From Hedera helix (taxonomy: Eukaryota > Streptophyta > Magnoliopsida > Apiales > Araliaceae): a DNA stretch of 64,000 nt. This document shows positions 1 through 10,150 of this stretch, in pieces (position 1 is the stretch's first letter; the number at the start of each line of letters is the position of its first letter). Location of the stretch: NCBI GenBank assembly GCA_947179155.2, contig OX359278.1:24042744-24106743 (forward strand), given 5' to 3'. A program made the translations under genes and the position numbers. The notes under the pieces are model-generated. The model was not told where the DNA came from and made no database searches. It saw nothing but the letters and a program-made list of their open reading frames with translations.

Positions 1-168
1 TTTTCAAATTTCGAGGAAAGAACGAAACGAATAGCGAGTTTCCTCAAATGAAGACTTGTGTGCGTTGTACGCATTGGTTTCAATGAGAGAGTGATAGGAT
101 TGCTCCTTTTGAGGCTAACCGATGTATAACGAAGTAATATGACTCTTAATCACCTATTTGATAGCAAA

Positions 169-209
169 ATTTGAGGAAAGAACGAAACGAATAGCGAGTT
201 TCCTCAAAT
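169..209. repeat. 11-bp inverted repeat around a 19-nt loop (example)
   Basis: In ATAGC-type monomers, ATTTGAGGAAA (positions 9-19) is the exact reverse complement of TTTCCTCAAAT (positions 39-49), enclosing a CGAA-rich 19-nt loop. In TTTTGAGG openings the stem is 10 bp, and in TCGAGG and TAGAGG openings 7 bp remain (GAGGAAA/TTTCCTC). The TTTTGAGAAAA type has one mismatch inside the stem. The arms sit on either side of one of the least variable parts of the monomer. Whether it extrudes or binds a dimeric protein is unknown. Confidence 0.8.
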
Positions 210-220
210 GAAGACTTGTG

Positions 221-250
221 TGCGTTGTACGCATTGTTCTCGATGCGAGA
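221..250. repeat. Paired short dyads at monomer positions 61-90 (example)
   Basis: Positions 61-73 are TGCGT-TGT-ACGCA and positions 78-90 are TCTCG-ATG-CGAGA. Both are perfect 5-bp inverted repeats with 3-nt spacers, 4 bases apart. The first is almost invariant across the array. The second is intact only in the CGATGCGAGA haplotypes and lost in the CAATG ones. Confidence 0.8.
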
Positions 251-418
251 GTGATAGGATTGGTTCTTTTGAGACTAACCGATGTATAACGAAGTAATAT
301 GACTCTTAATCACCTATTTGTTTTCAAATTTCGAGGAAAGAACGAAACGAATAGCGACTTTCCTCAAATGAAGACTTGTGTGCGTTGTACGCATTGTTCT
401 CGATGCGAGAGTGATAGG

Positions 419-443
419 ATCGGTTCTTTTGAGACTAACCGAT
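419..443. repeat. 7-bp dyad ATCGGTT/AACCGAT in CGGTTC monomers (example)
   Basis: Positions 99-105 (ATCGGTT) and 117-123 (AACCGAT) form a perfect 7-bp inverted repeat with an 11-nt spacer in the rarer CGGTTC monomers (for example 321-480, 1441-1600 and 7361-7520). In the common TGGTTC monomers the same arms pair with one wobble. Confidence 0.7.
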
Positions 444-960
444 GTATAACGAAGTAATATGACTCTTAATCATATATTTGTTTTCAAATTTCGAGGAAAG
501 AACGAAACGAATAGCGAGTTTCCTCAAATGAAGACTTGTGTGCGTTGTACGCATTGGTTTCAATGAGAGAGTGATAGGATTGGTCCTTTTGAGGCTAACC
601 GATGTATAACGCAGTAATATGACTCTTAATCACCTATTTGTTTGCAAATTCAGAGGAAATAACGAAACGAATAGCGAGTTTGCTCAAATGAAGACTTGTG
701 TGCGTTGTACGCATTGTTCTCGATGCGAGAGTGATAGGATTGGTTCTTTTGAAACTAACCGATGTATAACGAAGTAATATGACTCTTAATCACCTATATG
801 TTTTCAAATTTCGAGGAAAGAACGAAACGAATAGCGAGTTTCCTCAAATGAAGACTTGTGTGCGTTGTACGCATTGGTTTCAATGAGAGAGTGATAGGAT
901 TGGTCCTTTTGAGGCTAACCGATGTATAACGAAGTAATATGACTCTTAATCACCTATTTG

Positions 961-1120
961 TTTGCAAATTTTGAGAAAAGAACGAAACGAATAGCGAGTT
1001 TCCTCAAATGAAGACTTGTGTGCGTTGTACGCATTGTTCTCGATGCGAGAGTGATAGGATTGGTTCTTTTGAGACTAACCGATGTATAACGAAGTAATAT
1101 GACTCTTAATCACCTATTTG
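961..1120 (+). repeat. Representative satellite monomer with position map
   Basis: This unit serves as the reference for positions 1-160. Positions 1-20 are variable. Six main openings occur: TTTTCAAATTTCGAGG, ATAGCAAAATTTGAGG, TTTGCAAATTTTGAGA (this one), TTTGCAAATTTAGAGG, TTTTCAAATATAGAGG and TTTTCAAATTTAGAGG. Positions 22-37 are nearly constant and rich in CGAA steps. Positions 50-76 are nearly constant and hold the TGCGT-TGT-ACGCA dyad. Positions 77-90 are variable (TTCTCGATGCGAGA, TTCTCAATGCGAGA or GGTTTCAATGAGAGA-type). Positions 101-115 are variable (GGTTC with GAGAC, or GGTCC/GCTCC with GAGGC). Positions 116-158 are nearly constant. The start of the unit is arbitrary. Confidence 0.95.
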
Positions 1121-2400
1121 TTTTCAAATTTCGAGGAAAGAACGAAACGAATAGCGAGCTTCCTCAAATGAAGACTTGTGTGCGTTGTACGCATTGGGTT
1201 CAATGAGAGAGTGATAGGATTGGTCCTTTTGAGGCTAACCGATGTATAACGAAGTAATATGACTCTTAATCACCTATTTGATAGCAAAATTTGAGGAAAG
1301 AACGAAACGAATAGCGAGTTTCCTCAAATGAAGACTTGTGTGCGTTGTACGCATTGTTCTCGATGCGAGAGTGATAGGATTGGTTCTTTTGAGACTAACC
1401 GATGTATAACGAAGTAATATGACTCTTAATCACCTATTTGTTTTCAAATTTCGAGGAAAGAACGAAACGAATAGCGACTTTCCTCAAATGAAGACTTGTG
1501 TGCGTTGTACGCATTGTTCTCGATGCGAGAGTGATAGGATCGGTTCTTTTGAGACTAACCGATGTATAACGAAGTAATATGACTCTTAATCATATATTTG
1601 TTTTCAAATTTCGAGGAAAGAACGAAACGAATAGCGAGTTTCCTCAAATGAAGACTTGTGTGCGTTGTACGCATTGGTTTCAATGAGAGAGTGATAGGAT
1701 TGGTCCTTTTGAGGCTAACCGATGTATAACGCAGTAATATGACTCTTAATCACCTATTTGTTTGCAAATTTTGAGAAAAGAACGAAACGAATAGCGAGTT
1801 TCCTCAGATGAAGACTTGTGTGCGTTGTACGCATTGTTCTCGATGCGAGAGTGATAGAATTGGTTCTTTTGAGACTAACCAATGTATAACGAAGTAATAT
1901 GACTCTTAATCACCTATATGTTTTCAAATTTCGAGGAAGGAACGAAACGAATAGCGAGTTTCCTCAAATGAAGACTTGTGTGCGTTGTACGCATTGGTTT
2001 CAATGAGAGAGTGATAGGATTGGTCCTTTTGAGGCTAACCGATGTATAACGAAGTAATATGACTCTTAATCACCTATTTGTTTGCAAATTTTGAGAAAAG
2101 AACGAAACGAATAGCGAGTTTCCTCAAATGAAGACTTGTGTGCGTTGTACGCATTGTTCTCGATGCGAGAGTGATAGGATTGGTTCTTTTGAGACTAACC
2201 GATGTATAACGAAGTAATATGACTCTTAATCACCTATTTGTTTTCAAATTTCGAGGAAAGAACGAAACGAATAGCGAGTTTCCTCAAATGAAGACTTGTG
2301 TGCGTTGTACGCATTGGGTTCAATGAGAGAGTGATAGGATTGGTCCTTTTGAGGCTAACCGATGTATAACGAAGTAATATGACTCTTAATCACCTATTTG

Positions 2401-5400
2401 ATAGCAAAATTTGAGGAAAGAACGAAACGAATAGCGAGTTTCCTCAGATGAAGACTTGTGTGCGTTGTACGCATTGTTCTCGATGCGAGAGTGATAGGAT
2501 TGGTTCTTTTGAGACTAACCGATGTATAAAGAAGTAATATGACTCTTAATCACCTATTTGTTTTCAAATTTCGAGGAAAGAACGAAACGAATAGCGAGTT
2601 TCCTCAAATGAAGACTTGTGTGCGTTGTACGCATTGTTCTCAATGCGAGAGTGAGAGGATTAGTTCTTTTGAGACTAACCGATGTATAACGAAGTAATAT
2701 AACTCTTAATCACCTATTTGTTTTCAAATTTAGAGGAAATAACGAAACGAATAGCGAGTTTCCTCAAATGAAGACTTGTGTGCGTTGTACGCATTGGTTT
2801 CAATGAGAGAGTGATAGGGTTGCTCCTTTTGAGGCTAACCGATGTATAACGAAGTAATATGACTCTTAATCACCTATTTGATAGCAAAATTTGAGGAAAG
2901 AACGAAACGAATAGCGAGTTTCCTCAAATGAAGACTTGTGTGCGTTGTACGCATTGTTCTCGATGCGAGAGTGATAGAATTGGTTCTTTTGAAACTAACC
3001 GATGTATAACGAAGTAATATGACTCTTAATCACCTATTTGTTTGCAAATTTAGAGGAAATAACGAAACGAATAGCGAGTTTCCTCAAATGAAGACTTGTG
3101 TGCGTTGTACGCATTGTTCTCAATGCAAGAGTGAGAGGATTGGTTCTTTTGAGACTAACCGATGTATAACGAAGTAATATGACTCTTAATCACCTATTTG
3201 TTTTCAAATTTAGAGGAAAGAACGAAACGAATAGCGAGTTTCCTCAAATGAAGACTTGTGTGCGTTGTACGCATTGTTCTCAATGCGAGAGTGAGAGGAT
3301 TAGTTCTTTTGAGACTAACCGATGTATAACGAAGTAATATGACTCTTAATCACCTATTTGATAGCAAAATTTGAGGAAAGAACGAAACGAATAGCGAGTT
3401 TCCACAAATGAAGACTTGTGTGCGTTGTACGCATTGTTCTCGATGTGAGAGTGATAGGATTGGTTCTTCTGAGGCTAACCGACGTATACCGAAGTAATAT
3501 GACTCTTAATCACCTATTTGTTTGCAAATTTTGAGAAAAGAACGAAACGAATAGCGAGTTTCCTCAAATGAAGACTTGTGTGCGTTGTACGCATTGTTCT
3601 CGATGCGAGAGTGATAGGATTGGTTCTTTTGAGACTAACCGATGTATAACGAAGTAATATGACTCTTAATCACCTATTTGTTTTCAAATTTTGAGGAAAG
3701 AACGAAACGAATAGCGAGTTTCCTCAAATGAAGACTTGTGTGCGTTGTACGCATTGTTCTCGATGCGAGAGTGATAGGATTGGTTCTTTTGAGACTAACC
3801 GATGTATAACGAAGTAATATGACTCTTAATCACCTATTTGTTTTCAAATTTCGAGGAAAGAACGAAACGAATAGCGAGTTTGCTCAAATGAAGACTTGTG
3901 TGCGTTGTACGCATTGTTCTCGATGCGAGAGGGAGAGGATTGGTTCTTTTGAAACTAACCGATGTATAACGAAGTAATATGACTCTTAATCACCTATTTG
4001 TTTTCAAATTTCGAGGAAAGAACGAAACGAATAGCGAGTTTCCTCAAATGAAGACTTGTGTGCGTTGTACGCATTGGTTTCAATGAGAGAGTGATAGGAT
4101 TGCTCCTTTTGAGGCTAACCGATGTATAACGAAGTAATATGACTCTTAATCACCTATTTGATAGCAAAATTTGAGGAAAGAACGAAACGAATAGCGAGTT
4201 TCCTCAAATGAAGACTTGTGTGCGTTGTACGCATTGTTCTCGATGCGAGAGTGATAGGATTGGTTCTTTTGAAACCAACCGATGTATAACGAAGTAATAT
4301 GACTCTTAATCACCTATTTGTTTGCAAATTTAGAGGAAATAACGAAACGAATAGCGAGTTTCCTCAAATGAAGACTTGTGTGCGTTGTACGCATTGTTCT
4401 CAATGCAAGAGTGAGAGGATTGGTTCTTTTGAGACTAACCGATGTATAACGAAGTAATATGACTCTTAATCACCTATTTGTTTTCAAATTTAGAGGAAAG
4501 AACGAAACGAATAGCGAGTTTCCTCAAATGAAGACTTGTGTGCGTTGTACGCATTGTTCTCAATGCGAGAGTGAGAGGATTAGTTCTTTTGAGACTAACC
4601 GATGTATAACGAAGTAATATTACTCTTAATCACCTATTTGTTTGCAAATTCAGAGGAAATAACGAAACGAATAGCGAGTTTGCTCAAATGAAGACTTGTG
4701 TGCGTTGTACGCATTGTTCTCGATGCGAGAGTGATAGGATTGGTTCTTTTGAAACTAACCGATGTATAACGAAGTAATATGACTCTTAATCACCTATTTG
4801 TTTGCAAATTTAGAGGAAATAACGAAACGAATAGCGAGTTTCCTCAAATGAAGACTTCTGTGCGTTGTACGCATTGTTCTCAATGCAAGAGTGAGAGGAT
4901 TGGTTCTTTTGAGACTAACCGATGTATAACGAAGTAATATGACTCTTAATCACCTATTTGTTTTCAAATTTAGAGGAAATAACGAAACGAATAGCGAGTT
5001 TCCTCAAATGAAGACTTGTGTGCGTTGTACGCATTGGTTTCAATGAGAGAGTGATAGGATTGCTCCTTTTGAGGCTAACCGATGTATAACGAAGTAATAT
5101 GACTCTTAATCACCTATTTGATAGCAAAATTTGAGGAAAGAACGAAACGAATAGCGAGTTTCCTCAAATGAAGACTTGTGTGCGTTGTACGCATTGTTCT
5201 CGATGTGAGAGTGATAGGATTGGTTCTTTTGAGGCTAACCGATGTATACCGAAGTAATATGACTCTTAATCACCTATTTGTTTGCAAATTTTGAGAAAAG
5301 AACGAAACGAATAGCGAGTTTCCTCAAATGAAGACTTCTGTGCGTTGTACGCATTGTTCTCGATGCGAGAGTGATAGGATTGGTTCTTTTGAGACTAACC

Positions 5401-7200
5401 GATGTATAACGAAGTAATATGACTCTTAATCACCTATTTGTTTTCAAATTTTGAGGAAAGAACGAAACGAATAGCGAGTTTCCTCAAATGAAGACTTGTG
5501 TGCGTTGTACGCATTGTTCTCGATGCGAGAGTGATAGGATTGGTTCTTTTGAGACTAACCGATTTATAACGAAGTAATATGACTCTTAATCACCTATTTG
5601 TTTTCAAATTTCGAGGAAAGAACGAAACGAATAGCGAGTTTCCTCAAATGAAGACTTGTGTGCGTTGTACGCATTGTTCTCGATGCGAGAGTGATAGGAT
5701 TGGTTCTTTTGAAACTAACCGATGTATAACGAAGTAATATGACTCTTAATCACCTATTTGTTTTCAAATTTCGAGGAAAGAACGAAACGAATAGCGAGTT
5801 TCCTCAAATGAAGACTTGTGTGCGTTGTACGCATTGTTCTCGATGCGAGAGTGATAGGATTGGTTCTTTTGAAACTAACCGATGTATAACGAAGTAATAT
5901 GACTCTTAATCACCTATTTGTTTGCAAATTTAGAGGAAATAACGAAACGAATAGCGAGTTTCCTCAAATGAAGACTTGTGTGCGTTGTACGCATTGTTCT
6001 CAATGCGAGAGTGATAGGATTGGTCCTTTTGAGGCTAACCGATGTATAACGAAGTAATATGACTCTTAATCACCTATTTGTTTGCAAATTTTGAGAAAAG
6101 AACGAAACGAGTAGCGAGTTTCCTCAAATGAAGACTTGTGTGCGTTGTACGCATTGTTCTCGATGCGAGAGTGATAGGATTGGTTCTTTTGAGACTAACC
6201 GATGTATAACGAAGTAATATGACTCTTAATCACCTATTTGTTTTCAAATTTCGAGGAAAGAACGAAACGAATAGCGAGTTTGCTCAAATGAAGACTTGTG
6301 TGCGTTGTACGCATTGTTCTCGATGCGAGAGTGATAGGATTGGTTCTTTTGAAACTAACCGATGTATAACGAAGTAATATGACTCTTAATCACCTATTTG
6401 TTTTCAAATTTCGAGGAAAGAACGAAACGAATAGCGAGTTTCCTCAAATGAAGACTTGTGTGCGTTGTACGCATTGTTCTCGATGCGAGAGTGATAGGAT
6501 TGGTTCTTTTGAAACTAACCGATGTATAACGAAGTAATATGACTCTTAATCACCTATTTGTTTGCAAATTTAGAGGAAATAACGAAACGAATAGCGAGTT
6601 TCCTCAAATGAAGACTTGTGTGCGTTGTACGCATTGTTCTCAATGCGAGAGTGATAGGATTGGTCCTTTTGAGGCTAACCGATGTATAACGAAGTAATAT
6701 GACTCTTAATCACCTATTTGTTTGCAAATTTAGAGGAAATAACGAAACGAATAGCGAGTTTCCTCAAATAAAGACTTGTGTGCGTTGTACGCATTGTTCT
6801 CGATGCGAGAGTGATAGGATTGGTTCTTTTGAGACTAACCGATGTATAACGAAGTAATATGACTCTTAATCACCTATTTGTTTTCAAATATAGAGGAAAT
6901 AACGAAACGAATAGCGAGTTTCCTCAAATGAAGACTTGTGTGCGTTGTACGCATTGTTCTCGATGCGAGAGTGATAGGATTGGTTCTTTTGAGACTAACC
7001 GATGTATAAAGAAGTAATATGACTCTTAATCACCTATTTGTTTTCAAATTTCGAGGAAAGAACGAAACGAATAGCGAGTTTCCTCAAATGAAGACTTGTG
7101 TGCGTTGTACGCATTGTTCTCAATGCGAGAGTGAGAGGATTAGTTCTTTTGAGACTAACCGATGTATAACGAAGTAATATAACTCTTAATCACCTATTTG
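2401..7200 (+). repeat. Mosaic satellite segment with short-range duplications
   Basis: No single HOR period covers this stretch, but shared order is visible at several lags. The pair 2401-2720 (TAAAGAAG monomer followed by a GAGAGGATTAG monomer ending in AACTCTTAAT) recurs at 6881-7200, a lag of 28 monomers. The trio 5601-6080 recurs at 6241-6720, a lag of 4 monomers (640 bp). The quartet 4801-5440 recurs at 8641-9280, a lag of 24 monomers. The segment contains only satellite monomers, all exactly 160 bp. Confidence 0.75.
2631..2646. repeat. Alternative hairpin GCATTG-TTCT-CAATGC (example)
   Basis: In monomers with CAATGC at positions 81-86 there is a perfect 6-bp inverted repeat GCATTG/CAATGC with a 4-nt loop. 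In the GGTTTCAATGAG haplotypes the stem is CATTG-GTTT-CAATG (5 bp). In the majority CGATGC haplotypes the same six positions pair with one G-T wobble. This potential stem overlaps, and would compete with, the TCTCG-ATG-CGAGA dyad. Confidence 0.65.
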
Positions 7201-8480
7201 TTTTCAAATTTAGAGGAAATAACGAAACGAATAGCGAGTTTCCTCAAATGAAGACTTGTGTGCGTTGTACGCATTGTTCTCGATGCGAGAGTGATAGGAT
7301 TGGTTCTTTTGAGACTAACCGATGTATAACGAAGTAATATGACTCTTAATCACCTATTTGTTTTCAAATTTCGAGGAAAGAACGAAACGAATAGCGACTT
7401 TCCTCAAATGAAGACTTGTGTGCGTTGTACGCATTGTTCTCGATGCGAGAGTGATAGGATCGGTTCTTTTGAGACTAACCGATGTATAACGAAGTAATAT
7501 GACTCTTAATCATATATTTGTTTTCAAATTTCGAGGAAAGAACGAAACGAATAGCGAGTTTCCTCAAATGAAGACTTGTGTGCGTTGTACGCATTGGTTT
7601 CAATGAGAGAGTGATAGGATTGGTCCTTTTGAGGCTAACCGATGTATAACGCAGTAATATGACTCTTAATCACCTATTTGTTTGCAAATTTTGAGAAAAG
7701 AACGAAACGAATAGCGAGTTTCCTCAAATGAAGACTTGTGTGCGTTGTACGCATTGTTCTCGATGCGAGAGTGATAGAATTGGTTCTTTTGAGACTAACC
7801 AATGTATAACGAAGTAATATGACTCTTAATCACCTATATGTTTTCAAATTTCGAGGAAAGAACGAAACGAATACCGAGTTTCCTCAAATGAAGACTTGTG
7901 TGCGTTGTACGCATTGGGTTCAATGAGAGAGTGATAGGATTGGTCCTTTTGAGGCTAACCGATGTATAACGAAGTAATATGACTCTTAATCACCTATTTG
8001 TTTGCAAATTTTGAGAAAAGAACGAAACGAATAGCGAGTTTCCTCAAATGAAGACTTGTGTGCGTTGTACGCATTGTTCTCGATGCGAGAGTGATAGGAT
8101 TGGTTCTTTTGAGACTAACCGATGTATAACGAAGTAATATGACTCTTAATCACCTATTTGTTTTCAAATTTCGAGGAAAGAACGAAACGAATAGCGAGTT
8201 TCCTCAAATGAAGACTTGTGTGCGTTGTACGCATTGGTTTCAATGAGAGAGTGATAGGATTGCTCCTTTTGAGGCTAACCGATGTATAACGAAGTAATAT
8301 GACTCTTAATCACCTATTTGATAGCAAAATTTGAGGAAAGAACGAAACGAATAGCGAGTTTCCTCAAATGAAGACTTGTGTGCGTTGTACGCATTGTTCT
8401 CGATGCGAGAGTGATAGGATTGGTTCTTTTGAGACTAACCGATGTATAACGAAGTAATATGACTCTTAATCACCTATTTG
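7201..8480 (+). repeat. Displaced third copy of the 7-monomer HOR
   Basis: The rare variants of 1441-2240 return in the same order here: GACTT with CGGTTC and CATATATTTG (7361), GCAGTAATAT (7521), then GATAGAAT with ACCAATG and CTATATG (7681). The lag is 5920 bp, or 37 monomers. The last two monomers (8161 and 8321) match 1-320 better; 8321-8480 is base-for-base the same as 161-320. The copy is thus separated from its relatives by about 4.8 kb of other satellite, which implies duplication at a distance or later insertion of repeats between them. Confidence 0.8.
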
Positions 8481-8800
8481 TTTTCAAATTTCGAGGAAAG
8501 AACGAAACGAATAGCGAGTTTGCTCAAATGAAGACTTGTGTGCGTTGTACGCATTGTTCTCGATGCGAGAGTGATAGGATTGGTTCTTTTGAAACTAACC
8601 GATGTATAACGAAGTAATATGACTCTTAATCACCTATTTGTTTGCAAATTTAGAGGAAATAACGAAACGAATAGCGAGTTTCCTCAAATGAAGACTTGTG
8701 TGCGTTGTACGCATTGTTCTCAATGCAAGAGTGAGAGGATTGGTTCTTTTGAGACTAACCGATGTATAACGAAGTAATATGACTCTTAATCACCTATTTG

Positions 8801-9760
8801 TTTTCAAATTTAGAGGAAATAACGAAACGAATAGCGAGTTTCCTCAAATGAAGACTTGTGTGCGTTGTACGCATTGGTTTCAATGAGAGAGTGATAGGAT
8901 TGCTCCTTTTGAGGCTAACCGATGTATAACGAAGTAATATGACTCTTAATCACCTATTTGATAGCAAAATTTGAGGAAAGAACGAAACGAATAGCGAGTT
9001 TCCTCAAATGAAGACTTGTGTGCGTTGTACGCATTGTTCTCGATGTGAGAGTGATAGGATTGGTTCTTTTGAGGCTAACCGATGTATACCGAAGTAATAT
9101 GACTCTTAATCACCTATTTGTTTGCAAATTTTGAGAAAAGAACGAAACGAATAGCGAGTTTCCTCAAATGAAGACTTGTGTGCGTTGTACGCATTGTTCT
9201 CGATGCGAGAGTGATAGGATTGGTTCTTTTGAGACTAACCGATGTATAACGAAGTAATATGACTCTTAATCACCTATTTGTTTTCAAATTTTGAGGAAAG
9301 AACGAAACGAATAGCGAGTTTCCTCAAATGAAGACTTGTGTGCGTTGTACGCATTGGTTTCAATGAGAGAGTGATAGGATTGCTCCTTTTGAGGCTAACC
9401 GATGTATAACGAAGTAATATGACTCTTAATCACCTATTTGATAGCAAAATTTGAGGAAAGAACGAAACGAATAGCGTGTTTCCTCAAATGAAGACTTGTG
9501 TGCGTTGTACGCATTGTTCTCGATGTGAGAGTGATAGGATTGGTTCTTTTGAGGCTAACCGATGTATACCGAAGTAATATGACTCTTAATCACCTATTTG
9601 TTTGCAAATTTTGAGAAAAGAACGAAACGAATAGCGAGTTTCCTCAAATGAAGACTTGTGTGCGTTGTACGCATTGTTCTCGATGCGAGAGTGATAGGAT
9701 TGGTTCTTTTGAGACTAACCGATGTATAACGAAGTAATATGACTCTTAATCACCTATTTG
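8801..9760 (+). repeat. 3-monomer tandem duplication (480 bp)
   Basis: Monomers 8801, 8961 and 9121 have the order GGTTTC/GCTCC, then ATAGC with CGATGTGAGA and TATACC, then the TTTGCAAATTTTGAGA type. The same order repeats at 9281, 9441 and 9601. The second copy carries private changes, such as GCGTGTT in place of GCGAGTT near 9477. Confidence 0.8.
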
Positions 9761-10140
9761 TTTTCAAATTTTGAGGAAAGAACGAAATGAATAGCGAGTT
9801 TCCTCAAATGAAGACTTGTGTGCGTTGTACGCATTGTTCTCGATGCGAGAGTGATAGGATTGGTTCTTTTGAGACTAACCGATTTATAACGAAGTAATAT
9901 GACTCTTAACCACCTATTTGTTTTCAAATTTCGAGGAAAGAACGAAACGAATAGCGAGTTTGCTCAAATGAAGACTTGTGTGCGTTGTACGCATTGTTCT
10001 CAATGCGAGAGTGATAGGATTGGTCCTTTTGAGGCTAACCGATGTATAACGAAGTAATATGACTCTTAATCACCTATTTGTTTGCAAATTTTGAGAAAAG
10101 AACGAAACGAATAGCGAGTTTCCTCAAATAAAGACTTGTG

Positions 10141-10150
10141 TGCGTACGCA
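10141..10150. other. Perfect 10-bp palindrome from a 3-bp deletion
   Basis: Other monomers read TGCGT-TGT-ACGCA at positions 61-73, an inverted repeat of 5 bp with a 3-nt spacer. Here the spacer is gone and the site is TGCGTACGCA, its own reverse complement. The monomer (10081-10237) is therefore 157 bp. It also has TCTCTATGCG where most have TCTCGATGCG, which weakens the neighbouring dyad. Confidence 0.95.

Larger units (their letters stand above)
1..2400 (+). repeat. 7-monomer HOR (1120 bp), about two copies
   Basis: Units 1-1120 and 1121-2240 carry the same order of monomer haplotypes, and a third copy starts at 2241. Diagnostic pairs 1120 bp apart are the ATAGCAAAAT openings (161, 1281, 2401), the GACTT plus CGGTTC plus CATATATTTG monomers (321 and 1441), and the monomers with GCAGTAATAT (481 and 1601). 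The fifth monomer differs between copies: 641-800 has a CAGAGG opening and GAAACT, whereas 1761-1920 has CAGATG, GATAGAAT and ACCAATG. One slot has therefore been replaced, plausibly by conversion, because a monomer much like 641-800 lies at 4641. Confidence 0.85.

Noticed and set aside
10..26. CENP-B box
   Set aside because: TTCGAGGAAAGAACG in the TCGAGG haplotype shares the TTCG start and the central A of the known box pattern but lacks the CGGG half. Other haplotypes lose even the TTCG.
121..160. TATA-like promoter motifs (GTATAAC) in each monomer
   Set aside because: The motif is part of the conserved repeat and is AT-rich by composition. No supporting start-site or gene context exists, so calling 400 promoters would be unsupported.
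1..160. Internal half-unit (80-bp dimer) structure of the monomer
   Set aside because: Comparing positions 1-80 with 81-160 shows no convincing similarity beyond short AT-rich words.
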